Part shown: positions 1 to 11,218 of the stretch, piece by piece
Numbering within the stretch: position 1 is the stretch's first letter
How the letters are laid out: each line of letters begins with the position of its first letter
Assembly: GCA_947683425.1 (NCBI GenBank)
Contig: CANTUQ010000004.1
Coordinates: 10,888,001-10,952,000, forward strand
Reading direction: 5' to 3'
DNA length: 64,000 nt
From: Excoecaria cochinchinensis
Taxonomy: Eukaryota; Streptophyta; Magnoliopsida; Malpighiales; Euphorbiaceae
Position numbers and translations under genes: made by a program
The notes under the pieces: model-generated
Told to the model about the DNA's origin: nothing
Seen by the model: only the letters and a program-made list of their open reading frames with translations
The model's database searches: none

Positions 1-1966
1 ATTGGGAGGTTTTAGTCCCATGCTCCACGAGAAATGAGTCTTTTCACATTTCATAGGCAGAGGGGGAGAAAACAGGGAATTTTTGAGTCAAAAAATAGGT
101 TTTCCTCGACAGACGACCAGCCCGTCTGTGGGAGGCCTGCCCATCGCTTAGGGTCACAGACGGCCTATGGTTTTTTCCGACGCCCGTCGGACGGATCCGC
201 TTCTTCCAGAGCACGCCGCCTGATTTCCCGGAGCACGCAACCTCTCGGACGCCCGTCGGTGGAAATGGCAGGGCTGTCGGATGAATCCTTGTGTCAGAAG
301 GATTCTTCCGACGCCCGTCTCCACATCCGACGCCCGTCAGTCGTGCCTGGCCTATAAAAGCTTCGGATTTTCTTCCTAAAAGGGGTTCCAAAAATTTTCA
401 AGAGGGGAAACTCTGCCAAAATTGAAGCACATTTTCTCTCTTCAAGCAAACACATACATCAAGAAAGCTTCTTTTAATTTACGAATGAAACCATTAAAAA
501 GGAACTAAAACTAATTAGTTTTCTTTGGGTTTTTGATTCCAAAGTCAATCTTTTTGAAGGGTTAGGAAGGAAACAATCTATTTTCCTCTTTCCGGACCTT
601 TCATTTCATTTCTCGTGGAGCGTGCGGGACTCTACTCGACACCAAAAATCTCACTAAAACATTATCTGAGGGTAAATATTCCGGACGTATTCTCCATATT
701 ATTTTATCTTTATTCTTTATTCTTGCTGTCTTTTGGCTTATTGCTTTTATTTTTCTTTATTTTGATTCTTTTCATCTCATCTTGTGATAAAAACCCATTT
801 TTCTCTAAAAAAGGGATATTTTGCTATTTATTTTCGGAGACAGTGGTGACCGATGGGTCATCCATTTCACCGATGCCCGTCGGTCACCCCACTCACAGAC
901 GCCCTCTCTCTTAAGTGAGCGACGGACATGTCGGTCACTTTGACTGACACCCGTCGGTCACTCGACAGAGGCCGTCACTGGGTCCTGTCTCCATGCTTTC
1001 AAATCTTTCCCATCTCTCTCAAGTCTTAGAACTTTATTTATAATTGAGCTTTTGTATATTAACACCTATTAACCTTTTGGGAGCATATATTGATTTTCTT
1101 GGACTATCCTGAGCTCGAGGGGCGATCTACCATGCTTGGAGGATTCCGTCCGGTTTAGTTTTCTAACCTTCTTAGTTATTTCCTGTATTTGTTTATTCAT
1201 CAATTATTTTATGCCCATGAGTATACTCTTTTTGTATCCCGCTAAATACAAAAATTGATCAATGTTTTATATTCTATAAAGAGAGGTTTTCATAAACATA
1301 AGGACCCAATGTCCTACTTTTATCCAATAAAAATCCTCACAATGGAAATATCCAGTTTTAATAATGATGCATGCGAGGACCAAAGTCCTCAAAATAAGCA
1401 ATGACCCGATTTGTATATGTATCGCACATTTATAAAAGGGAGTTGTATTCCGCTCCTTGTATTATTGTAATTTATCATTTTCATTATTTATACATTTACC
1501 GCTTTCCAAATGTGAATATATGCGCCTTTAATCAATTGCATCGAATGGAGATAGAGCGAATTAATGATAATTAAAATTTGGTCATAAAATAATCGAGGTA
1601 GAAATAGATGAGAAGTCCCAAACCCCGCTCTGGTCTTTGGGCTCAAAGAGGCGAGAGGTTTACCCTCCAAGACACCTCTTGTGTCATGAGACTTTGGCGT
1701 TAATCCTAGGCTCCTTAGGGCGAGAGGTTCACCCTCCAAGACCCCTTTGGCTGGCCCAAAATGGATACTGAGCGCAGTCTTAGGCTCTCCGAGGCGAGAG
1801 AAACTTTCCCAATGTTCTATTGGGTGGCGACTCCATGAAACCTCCTTGTTGCCCAACATAGACGCACTTGCGATTTATTTGCAAGCTGTCAACGGATCCT
1901 CAATTGCCCGATCGCCCATAAGCGGGCGGGCGCACGTGCGGCACGCGGGGTCCGGGGCGCGTCACA
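1..1966 (+). repeat. 5' LTR of element A (left ~83 bp outside the window)
   Basis: It is a direct repeat of 24477-26442 and ends GCGCGTCACA, giving the CA terminus, one base before the primer site. It holds a CpG-rich block with GACGCCCGTC-like motifs (about 110-350), a TATA box at 353-359, a second CpG-rich block (about 845-975) and A+T-rich sequence. Near the end are repeated modules of the type CTTTGGGCTC...GAGAGG...CCTCCAAGAC (about 1620-1850), also seen in the LTRs of B, C, D and E1. Short reading frames here are not conserved between copies and I do not call them genes. Confidence 0.93.
353..359 (+). promoter_or_regulatory. LTR TATA box (U3 promoter of element A)
   Basis: TATAAAA lies directly after the CpG-rich U3 motif block. 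It is repeated in the 3' LTR at 24829-24835 in the same context (CCTGGCCTATAAAAGCTTCG). Its place about 430 bp into the complete LTR, after a motif array, fits the promoter that would make the genomic RNA. The transcription start is inferred, not seen. Confidence 0.6.
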
Positions 1967-1967
1967 G

Positions 1968-1985
1968 TAGCGACTCCGCTGGGGA
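1968..1985 (+). other. Primer binding site of element A
   Basis: TAGCGACTCCGCTGGGGA starts two bases after the LTR end. B, C and D have the same site in the form TGGCGACTCC-CTGGGGAC, so the A at the second position here is a private change. Ogre elements are known to use a tRNA-Arg-type primer site, and this sequence fits that, but I could not compare it with tRNA sequences. Confidence 0.75.
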
Positions 1986-2797
1986 TGTTATGGTTCGAGA
2001 TTTTGATTTGAAAATACCTCGTTTAACATTTATGATTAAAATTTAATTCATAAATTCGCTTTCTCTCATTTGCATTCGCATCCCATTAGAGCTTTAAAAT
2101 ATGCTAGTTTGGTCCCTCTATTAGCCCCGGTGCGTTCCTGAAGCACGACCCTATTTTCACTCAATTTAGGGAAGTGTTAAGGATAATCACTAGCCCAAGC
2201 CTTGTACCTCAATGGTATATAAAAATGATGACCCGATCGGTCAGTATGCTCATGATGAGCTAGACCCGTCGGCAGGGATCATGCTTGGGTAGCCTTAAAG
2301 TAACATCTCCCTTGTCCAAAGCTCATGTATTGGCCGTAGCTACTTTCCATAGGTGATATGAACCATAATTCCATGCTTGCTGTATGGATCCTCATGTATT
2401 GGGTGAGTCCAGATGTCTTACTTGGCAACCTAGCCAAAAGCTTTCATGCCCTGGTAGGGCCATGTCAAAATTTTTGGAATGTCCAAATACATGATGATCA
2501 TTATCCATTCGCTTGTACATTAGTATAGGAGTGTTATGCTGTCGGTTTTTTGCCGTGCACCATGCGTGTCCATTGGGTCCCTCGTTGAATCTTGGGCTAA
2601 TCCCACCTAGGAAAGAGACCGTACGACCACGTGTGTGGGAGAAATAAGGGTGGAAGGACCTACCTGCTTGCTTGTGTTTTATGGGTGTTGCATATCACGA
2701 CCACGCATTGCATCTGCATTCCATGCATGACATCTAACGCCTTGTCCCTGCAACCATCGTAGATCTGCCCAGGTGGACTAGATCGCCTACCGGACGA
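1986..2797 (+). other. Untranslated leader of element A
   Basis: No coding frame is supported here. The leader is clearly shared with B (about 8894-9640), C (48811-49390) and D (minus strand, about 58045-57240). It includes GGTGCGTTCCTGAAGCACGA, a TTAAGGATAATCAC block and ACCCGATCGGT with a perfect 8-base palindrome at 2233-2240. Such conservation between otherwise different elements suggests a role in RNA packaging, dimerisation or translation, but that is inference. The gag frame is conserved upstream to about 2762, before the first ATG at 2798. Confidence 0.7.
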
Positions 2798-4285
2798 TTG
2801 ATCCGAGTTCCTGCATCTGAACTGCTAGATAGAGAAGGCCTTCCAGAAATCTTACCAGAAGTCAGCTGCACCGTATCTGAGATGGCAAACTCACCTAGGC
2901 GAGATGATGCCACCAGGGCCATGATTGCAGAAGAAGTGGGCCGACGGTTTGAGGAATTTGAGGGCAGAATGATGAACATGCTAACCGCTTTGGCACAACA
3001 GAATGCTCCGCAGAATCCACCACCTCCTCCTCCCTTGAGATAGAATGAGCGAGAAGAGTAAAGAGCTGAGGGGCAAGAAGAGCCTATTCGGCCGCCACCA
3101 ATAGAGCTGAGGTCAGTAGCTTCAGGAGGACAGAGAAGAAGACCAGTGCTGAGGGTAGATGATGATAGGGATGACGAAGATGACAAAATGAGTTCTGTAT
3201 TTGAGAGAGGGAAGGCACCCCAAACTGATGAGTTTATTCTGAAGAAGATGGAAGAGAGGTTCGAAGCCATGGCCCGTATGCTGAGTAGAGGTCAGGGGAT
3301 GAACCCGGAGGACAAGGAATTGGAGGGAGAAGATCCGATTCCTTACAACTTCAAGATGCCTGATGTGCCAAAATTTTACGGTACCTCTGACCCGACTGCC
3401 CATGTGAAGCAATACTCTCTAGTCATGAAAGGGACCACTTTGTCTAAGAGGCAGAAGGTGGAGTACTTTTGCTTGAGTCTGACTGGCCCTGCCATCGATT
3501 GGTACCATAGCCTCGATCGTCAAACTAAGGAAGATTGGGATTTACTCACAGAGGAGTTATTGAGGCAATATGATTGCAACACCAGGATGGAGGTAACTCT
3601 TAAGGATCTTGAATTGCTCCAGCAGAAGGTCGGGGAATCTTTTCACGATTATCTCACCCGCTGGCGAAACCGAGTAATGGAAATGCGGAGAAAGCCAAAC
3701 ACCCAAGACCAGATCCGCATGTTTATCAAGAATGCAAGCCCGTATTTGAAGGATGGTCTGAAGATGAAAGGACTGAAGGATTGGGAGTCTCTGAAAGACA
3801 TAGCCATTGAGGCGGAGGGAGATTTCTTTGCCCGAAAAGCTAGCAATGATAGTTTTGCAAAGAGAGCTAGTACCGGTCAGGGAACCAGTAGGCCAGTCGG
3901 TCCCAGTGGTAGTACTAGAAGAACAGTTGAGGTGTCTGCTACTGACGCAACTACCCCGAGGAAGTTTTCGAACTTAGGAAGACCACTGTCTTGGGTCTTA
4001 AGAAGATTGATGAAAGAAGGAAAGTTGCAACCCTTGGCTCTTAGGCCTGCTATGACGCAAGGGAAGCCGGGTCACAAGGACAATGAATATTGTGCATTTC
4101 AACAGCACACAGGCCATCTAACAGACAAGTGCAAGGCGCTAAGGTACTCTATTCAAGATTTGATCGATGACAAGCAAATTTTCGACCCCGAGAAGAGGGA
4201 AGACAAGAAGATGTCTGGTTATAATGCCGTGCCACCACCAGTTTTTATAATCGGGTCCAGCCTACCAGAGTGGTACATACTGTAG
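2798..4285 (+). pseudogene. gag: gag of element A (broken)
   Basis: Gag forms the particle that packages element RNA. The frame is continuous but has stops at 3041 (TAG), 3059 (TAA) and 4283 (TAG). The last falls where B has a glutamine codon. A coiled-coil-like N-terminus (MIAEEVGRRFEEFEGRM) is followed by the retrotransposon gag domain with WYHSLDRQTKEDWDLL and ESFHDYLTRWRNRVMEM. Near the C-terminus is a zinc-knuckle-like CAFQQHTGHLTDKC. B reads CAFHQHTGH there, so A has replaced the second zinc ligand with Gln. The reading frame passes into protease without a shift, so gag-pol was probably one polyprotein. The start is the first in-frame ATG and the real one may be upstream. Confidence 0.88.
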
Positions 4286-5830
4286 GATTTATTTGGGAGC
4301 AAGGGTATTGCTGTTGGTGGTTCTGAGGATAAAGAAGAAAGAGCTGTTGTAGCGACCATTGATTGTTGGTCAAGCAGTGAGAGCGGTGAAGAGGCCGGAG
4401 AGGAAAGAGAGGTGAGCTCTGATTTGTGGAGATCTGATGAGGATGAAGAAGAGGTAGGGGCTATGACGAGAAGTGGGAGAGTGGTCTCTGAGATTACAAG
4501 GGTACCGGAACCAGCGCAGCAATCGACAAAAAAAGAGCCAGAAGAGAACCAGATTGTCAAACAGTTGAAGAAGACCGCGGCTCAGATATCCATCTGGGAT
4601 CTCTTAAGACAGTCCCCTTCTCACAGGCAGAAAGTAGGAGAGGCTTTGACTGAGTCCACTATTGCCACCACGATTTCCCCATCGGAGCTTTTGGGTCTAG
4701 TTAAAGGAGGATCGGGGGAGAGATTGGTTTTTTCCGATGCCGACCTGCCAGTCGAGGGCCGCAATCATAACCGACCTCTGTACATCAAAGCACAGATTAA
4801 CGACAAGCACACCGCTTGCGTTATGGTAGATGATGGATCTTCTAATAATGTTTGCCCTCTGATAGCCCTTCAGGCTTTTGGTTTGAGTGAGGATATGCTC
4901 CGAGAATCATACTTGACGATTACAGCCTATGATAATTCAAGAAGGCAAGCCTCGGGAACATTCAAGACCCTGGTCAAGACGGGACCCATTGAGGTAGAAG
5001 TAGAGTTCGTGGTTCTGCCCATCCCAGCTAATTTCTCAGCCCTGCTTGGGAGGCCTTGGTTTCACAGATTAGGAGGAGTACCATCCACGCTGCACCAAAT
5101 GATAAAGTTCCCGCACGAAGGGGAGGTGATAACTATTAAGGCGGCCAGAGAGAATCAGGTGTCAGCTCTTAAAATTGCTAATCAGCCCTTCAGCGGCTTC
5201 CACGTGTTAATGATAGGAGAAGAGCATGAGTCAATGGATAACCCAGCTGTGGTTAACATGATGAAAAAGATGCATTATCTCCCTGGGGCTGGTTTGGGTA
5301 GAAACTCTTAGGGGCTGCAGACTGCGATCACCACTCGAGGTCAGAAGAACCGGAAGGGTCTGGGGTACAGAGGCAGTTTTGGCAAGAAGAGGACGGCAGA
5401 TAAGATCCCTCACATTTCAGAAAGCTTTGTGCCCGCATCCTCAGTATGCGCTTATACTGGTGAAGATGAGCCGCAATGGGTGAATGGGAGGATTGTCCCC
5501 GGTTTTGAGATCTTCAACGATGTATTTGATTGGGATGTCGGGATTATCAAGACCAGTGAGAACTTCTGGGATGAAGAGGTCATGACTCAGTGCATTGTTC
5601 GGGACAGATGCGAGCCCGAAGAGGTTGTCACCGAGAAGATGTTGTTTGCTAGGCCGAAAGGGAAAGAGAAGATGGCAGAAGCAGAACTGAAGATTGGGGA
5701 TTTAAAGATTTCCTCAGACGTACCTAAAGGGCCTCTGCTAAATCAGGAAGCCAATGAGCAAGCTGCAGCAGCATCGACCTCTGGGGAGGCAGAAGAAAAC
5801 TCTAGCTTAGATTGTCTTTTTATTACATAA
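4286..5830 (+). pseudogene. pro: Protease region of element A with G-patch-like segment (broken)
   Basis: This is the same frame as gag. An acidic linker leads into ISIWDLLRQSPSHRQK, a block typical of Tat elements. Next comes the aspartic protease with active site VDDGSSNNVCPL and the conserved ALLGRPWFH motif. About 85 residues later is a glycine-rich MHYLPGAGLG...RKGLGY segment that resembles a G-patch, a known accessory domain of some retroelement proteases. Stops lie at 5309 (TAG, where B has CAA) and 5828 (TAA, where B has GAA). A charged linker with KGKEKM follows before RT. The boundary with RT is approximate because B reads through without a stop. Confidence 0.85.
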
Positions 5831-6529
5831 CTTTTTTATGATGTAAATGACAATTATAATATTATTAGTAAGGCAAATAATTTCTCTTACTTGTGCGATG
5901 TTTCTAATGATTTCAACATGCATGAATATGATCGTATTCCATCAATTTTTGATATTGATTCCACTGATACAATGCCTTTTAATCTTGGAACCTCGGAAAA
6001 TCTGAAGGAAATTTTAATAGCATCAAATATAACTCCTGATGAGAGAAAAAATTTTGAGAGAATAATAAGAAAACATGAAAAAGTCTTTGCCTGGACCTAT
6101 GAGGACATGCCAGGGATCGACCGAGACGTAGCAGAACATGCCATCCCGACTTATCTAGACTATAAGCCCGTAAAGCAGAAGTTGAGAAGGCTCAAGCCAG
6201 AAAGGGCAGACAAGGTCAAGGAGGAGATTCGGCAACATATTGAGGCCAAGTTCCTTGTTGAAGTGCAATATCCTACGTGGTTGGCAAACGTGGTCCCTGT
6301 AGCGAAGAAAAATGGAAAGGTCAGGGTCTGTGTGGATTACCGAGATCTGAACAAGGCTTGCCCTAAAGATAATTTTCCACTACCCCACATTGATGTTTTG
6401 ATAGACAGTGCCGCAAACTGCGCGATGTACAGCTTTGGAGATGGTTATGTGGGCTATAACCAGATCCTGAACAAGATAGCTGACCGAGTTAAGACTGCTT
6501 TCATCATAGAATGGGGGACCTACGCTTAC
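5831..6529 (+). pseudogene. RT: Reverse transcriptase of element A, N-terminal half (split by element B)
   Basis: This is the first part of the RT that would copy element RNA into DNA. Visible blocks are KVFAWTYEDMPGI, HAIPTYLDYKPVKQKLRR, VPVAKKNGKVRVCVDYRDLN, KACPKDNFPLP and DRVKTAFIIEWGTYAY. These are the fingers and palm up to the strand before the catalytic YVDD. The frame stops exactly at the insertion of B and resumes at 15774 with YRVMPFGLKN. The target was therefore an intact RT frame when B inserted. The Tat intron reported between pro and RT in Ogre is not evident, and the homologous part of B reads straight through. Confidence 0.92.
6525..6529. repeat. Target site duplication of B, left copy (CTTAC)
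   Basis: CTTAC directly precedes the TG of the 5' LTR and recurs directly after the CA of the 3' LTR at 15772-15776. Removing B plus one copy restores the RT reading frame of A across the junction, which confirms the event. Confidence 0.95.
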
Positions 6530-8874
6530 TGTAGACACCGGGTCCCGAGTAGCCTTGATCAGGATTACCCGATGATGAAATTTAGCTATGCCGGCTTATA
6601 GGCAAAAAGATTGGAGCTCGAAAGTGATTTTCCTTGTCTTTTCGGTGAGTAAAAAAGTGTATTTTAAAAATATTTTAAAAATATTTTTTAAAAATATTTT
6701 GGAGAAGAAAAAGTGTGTTTTAGGTTGAGGGTATTTTATATAAAATTTTAAAAAAAAAGGTGAAAAAATGATTAAAAAAATGAAAAATGATGGAGAAAAT
6801 GTTGAAAAATCGGGGGGAAAAAAATAACGACGGAAGGGCGACGGCTTTGTACGTGCTCGGAGCGTGCGCTCCGCGGGGCATCTGTCGTTCTGCTCGAGCG
6901 ACGCCTTGGGCGTCGCTCGCTCTGTGCATGGAATGCGCGCGAAACGCACGCACTCCGTGCTGAAATGCGCGGAGTGACACCGTTTCTCGACGTGGGGCGC
7001 CGATTTCGCCCCCACTTCGCCCATTTCGCCCATTTTCAACCCCCACTCGATTTTTAACGGTTTTTGGGTGGTTTTTGATGGTTAAAACACGAGAAAAAAT
7101 TCAGAAACAAGGGGAGACGAATTTAGGACATCTGGAGAGAAAAAAACTGAATTTTAGAGCTTTTGAATTGAGAGGAAAAATCAATCTTTACAAACTTGTT
7201 TTTAGAGTTTTTCTTCAAGTTTCTAAGCTATTTTCCAAGCATTTTCACAAGGAAGAGACAAGGAATTCAAGACTTCTACCTTCAATTCTTCAAAACTGAA
7301 TTTGAGGGTAATTATTCTTGGTTTTACTCATTAATCCTCTTGTTAATTTCATTTATTTTTGCTTCCAATTAACATATTAAACATGTAAATTCTCTTAGTC
7401 TCCATATTCTTCTTCTTATTTTTATCTTTAATTATTTATATAACAAGTAAATTCTTTTAAATTCTATTATATTATTTTCATGTCAAATTATTTTTTGTCC
7501 ATGTTATTATGCATGTTTAATCTAGTTTGTCAATATCTTTGATTTCTTTATGTTATATTGTGATTATTATTATGTTTGCATGTGTTAAATATCATTAAAA
7601 TTTTTATTAGACTTGTTTATTGTTATCATTAGGTGCTAGTATCATTATTATCATTAATGTTATTATTCATATTTTGCATGTACGTTAAATTTCAAATTTA
7701 TTTTCTTATGCCTTTATGATAGATATTACTTTAAGCTTTATTATGCATGTTAAGTTTTATTATTCTTATGTCACATATTCATGCACATTTTAGGAGTAAT
7801 AAAATTGATTGTCACTAATTTTCCATGCATGTTAATCACTATTATTAACAAGTTGCATTTGCCATGATATTTTCTCACTTTACGCATGTTAAATTGCATT
7901 ATGATTATTTTTATGCATGTCATATTTTCATTGCATATATTATCCTTCATGCCATTTTATTTCCTTGTTTTAATTTCTAACATCAATTTCTCCTATTTGA
8001 TTTTTGGTTGCAAATCATTGTTTTATTCTCATTTGAGCACCCATGCACGTGAAGGAGGAGTTACGGGGTTTGGTATTTTCTTTATACATTTTTAAATTTT
8101 CATTTTATTTTAATTTCCTTGTATATATTCATTGAATAAAATGTTTTCTTATGCGCATCTAAATAAGAACCACAAAAATATTTTTTACTAAATTAATTTA
8201 GATTTTTCATAATAAAATGGGACCAATGTCCTAATTTTCATCCCAAATAAAATCATCACATCCAAAATATTTTCTTTAATTGTGCATGCGGGGACCAAAG
8301 TCCTCATAATTAATAAATTCCCCGATTTTATGTATGTTTGCACTTTTAAAAGGGAGTTGTATTCCGCTCCTTGTATTATTGTAATTCATTGCTTTATCTG
8401 ATCATTTACTGCTTTTCGAACATGGATAAATGCGCTTTTAATTACTTGCATCGTGTGGAGAGAGAGCGAATTAATGATAATTAAAATTTGATCATAAATT
8501 AATAGAGGTAGAAATAGATGAGAAATCCCGAACCCAGCTCTGGTCTTTGGGCTCGAGAGGTTAGAGGTTATCCTCCAAGATACTTCTTGGGTCACGAGGC
8601 TTTAGCGCTAATCCTAAGCTCCTTAGGGTGAGAGGTTTACCTTCCATGACCCCTCTGGCTGGCCCAAAATGGATACAACGCGCAGTCTTAGGCTCTCCGA
8701 GGCGAGAGTAACTTTCCCAATGTTCTATTGGGTGGCGACTCCATGAAACCTCATTGTTTCCCAACATAGACGCACTCGCGATTTATTGCAAGCTGTCAAC
8801 GGACCCACAAATGCCCCGATCGCCCTCAAGCGGGCGGTCCCATGGGCGATTGCGGGGATCCGGCGCGCGTCACA
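6530..8874 (+). repeat. 5' LTR of element B
   Basis: It starts TGTAGACACC and ends GCGCGTCACA. A CpG-rich block (about 6826-6990) sits between A+T-rich flanks. Long T-rich sequence follows, then the repeated CTTTGGGCTC/CCTCCAAGA modules near the end (about 8540-8750). It is 625 bp longer than the 3' LTR. About 578 bp of the difference is one block (7298-7875) absent from the 3' copy, and the rest lies in the CpG-rich block. Reading frames on either strand here are not conserved genes. Confidence 0.95.
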
Positions 8875-8875
8875 G

Positions 8876-8893
8876 TGGCGACTCCACTGGGGA
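8876..8893 (+). other. Primer binding site of element B
   Basis: TGGCGACTCCACTGGGGA starts two bases after the LTR end. It is the same class of site as in A, C and D and fits the tRNA-Arg type reported for Ogre elements. Confidence 0.82.
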
Positions 8894-9814
8894 CGATATG
8901 GTTCGAGATTTTAATTTGAAAATACCTCGTTTAACATTTATGGTTAAAATTTAATTCATAAATTCGCTTTATCTCAAAATTGCATATCATCTCATTAGAG
9001 CTTTAGATTAAGTTAGTTTGGTCCCTTTTTCAAACGCCGGTGCGTTCCTGAAGCACGACCCTATTTTCACTCAATTTAGGGAAGTGTTAAGGATAATCAC
9101 CAGCCCAAGTCTCGTACCATTATGGTATATCAAATGGTGACCCGATCGGTCGTTATGCTCGTGATAAGCTAGACCCGTCGGCAGGGATCATGCTTGGGTA
9201 ACCCAAAAATATCATCACCCCATGACTAAAGCTCATGTAATGGCAATAGATACTTCCACTAAGTGAAATGTACCGTAATACTATGCTTGCTATATGGGCC
9301 ATCATATATTAAACGAAATCAATTTAATTAAATGGTCTTCATCAAAGGCTTTCATGCCCTGGTGGGCCCATCTTAGTTAAGTTGAGTTGTTTAAATACAT
9401 AATGGCCAAACACCCATACGTATGTACATAGATAGGAGCTGTTATGCTGCCGATTTTTCACCGCGCATCATACGTGTCCGTTGGGTTCCACGTTAATCCA
9501 TGGATCAAGCCCACCTAAGAAAGAGACCGCACTACCACGTGTGTGGGAGATATAAGGTTGGAAGGATCTATCTGCTTGCATGTGTTTGTCTATGTTGCAT
9601 CAGCACGAGCATCCACTGCATTTTAATCATGCATCATTTTAACAATTTTTGCATTTCAGCCATCATAGATTCTCCTGGGTGGTCTAGAGGTCCCGACGGA
9701 CGGTTAAGAAGGACCCCGCTTTTAGGGTTAACAGAGTTAGTGTCGGATAAGAGTTCAGATTCAATCTCAGAAAATAGTGTGGGGTTTTCTTTAGAATCAT
9801 CAACAGAAGTAAGC
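8894..9814 (+). other. Untranslated leader of element B
   Basis: It is homologous to the leaders of A, C and D, including the CCGATCGG palindrome at 9142-9149 and GTGTTAAGGATAATCAC. Its 3' part (about 9500-9814) is open in the gag frame. The segment from about 9660 (a splice-acceptor-like TTTGCATTTCAG precedes it) aligns with the sequence upstream of gag in A. The true gag start could therefore lie within this stretch. Confidence 0.65.
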
Positions 9815-11218
9815 ATGGTTAATCCATCAAATGAGTCTGATGTAACCCGGGCAATAATCGCTGAGGAGGTAGGAAAGAGAATGGAGGAATTTGAAACCCG
9901 AATGATTGCAATGATAGGCAATCTTACCGCCACAATAGCTGGGCAACAAGCTGCTGCTGCCCTTATCCAGGTACCAGCTGAACAAGAGGCTGTTAGAGAA
10001 GAACATCCTGCTGCAATTAATCAACCAGTGGTTGACCCACCTATTGTTGAGCAAAGAGTACCTGCACCTATTGAGCGCAGAGAGGGCCCCAGGTCTAAAG
10101 TTGAGTTTGGGGGAGATGAGCTAGAGGAGCGTACCGTAGCTAAAGAGAAATCGCCAAAACTGGACGAGGCAATGTGGAGGAAAATGAAAGAGAGATTTGA
10201 GGCCATGGCAAGGATGATGACTATGGGAAAAGGAATGAACCCGGAAGACCGAGAGCTTGATGGGGATGACCTGATTCCCCAGAATTTTAAGATGCCAGAC
10301 ATTCCCAAATTTGATGGCACCTCTGACCCTGCCGCACACATCAAGCAATACTCGCTGGTCATGAAGGGAACGACCTTAACGAGAAAGCAAAAGATAGAGT
10401 ATTTCTGCTTGAGTCTCACAGGAGCTGCTATTGATTGGTACCATGGGCTTGAGAGGAGGTCCAAGGAGGATTGGGACTTGCTAACTGAAGAGTTCCTTAA
10501 GCAGTATGATTGCAGTACCCGTATGGAGGTCACGTTGAAAGATCTCAAGTTGCTATAACAGAAGGCTGTGGAGTCCTTCCACAAGTACCTTACTCGGTGG
10601 AGAAACCGGGTTATGGAGATGAAATGCAAACCGGACATTTCTGATCAGATCCGGCTATTCATTCGAAATGCCAGCCCTTACTTGAGAGATGGACTGAAAA
10701 TGAAGGGACTCAAGGATTGGGAGTCCTTGAAGGACATTGCCATAGAAGCAGAAGGAGAATATTTAGCCAAGAGGGCAAATAGCAAGTCCTATGCCAGGAG
10801 GGGATACAGCAATCAGGGGATAGCCAAAACAGCAATTTCAAGCAGTGGTAACAGAGTTGGGAAGACAGCCAAGGTGTCTGCAACCGGGGTAAATCAGAGG
10901 TATTTCTCCAACTTGGGTAGGCCTTTATCATGGGTGCTGAAGAGGCTAGTAAAAGAAGGAAAACTGCGACCCCTATCACCTAGGCCGGCCAAGACCCAGG
11001 GACAACCAGGGCACAAGGAGAATGAATACTGTGCATTCCACCAACATACCGGGCATTTGACGGATGATTGTATAACGCTAAGGCATCGGGTCCAAGATCT
11101 AATTGACAACAAGCAGATCACTGATCCTGAGAAGAGAGAAAGCAAGAAGAAGTCCGGTTATAATACAGTGCCACCTCCAGTCTTTATGATTGGATCGAGC
11201 TATCAGAGTGGTACGTGA
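9815..11218 (+). pseudogene. gag: gag of element B (broken)
   Basis: This is the particle protein. After an N-terminal AIIAEEVGKRMEEFETRM coil come the gag domain (WYHGLERRSKEDWDLLTEE, ESFHKYLTRWRNRVMEMK) and an intact knuckle CAFHQHTGHLTDDC, which fits CX2HX4HX4C. An in-frame TAA at 10556 splits the domain where A has CAG. Near 11200 one base is missing relative to A, so the frame exits after VPPPVFMIGSS, and the ancestral frame resumes in another register at 11215. The start is the ATG before VNPSNESDV, and an upstream start is possible. Confidence 0.88.

Noticed and set aside
34..391. Overlapping open frames in U3 of A on both strands
   Set aside because: They cross the CpG-rich promoter block and TATA box and are not conserved in the 3' LTR without changes. 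No domain.
5831..5890. Ogre-type intron between protease and RT
   Set aside because: B reads through this place in frame, and no donor and acceptor pair is needed to join the domains in A.
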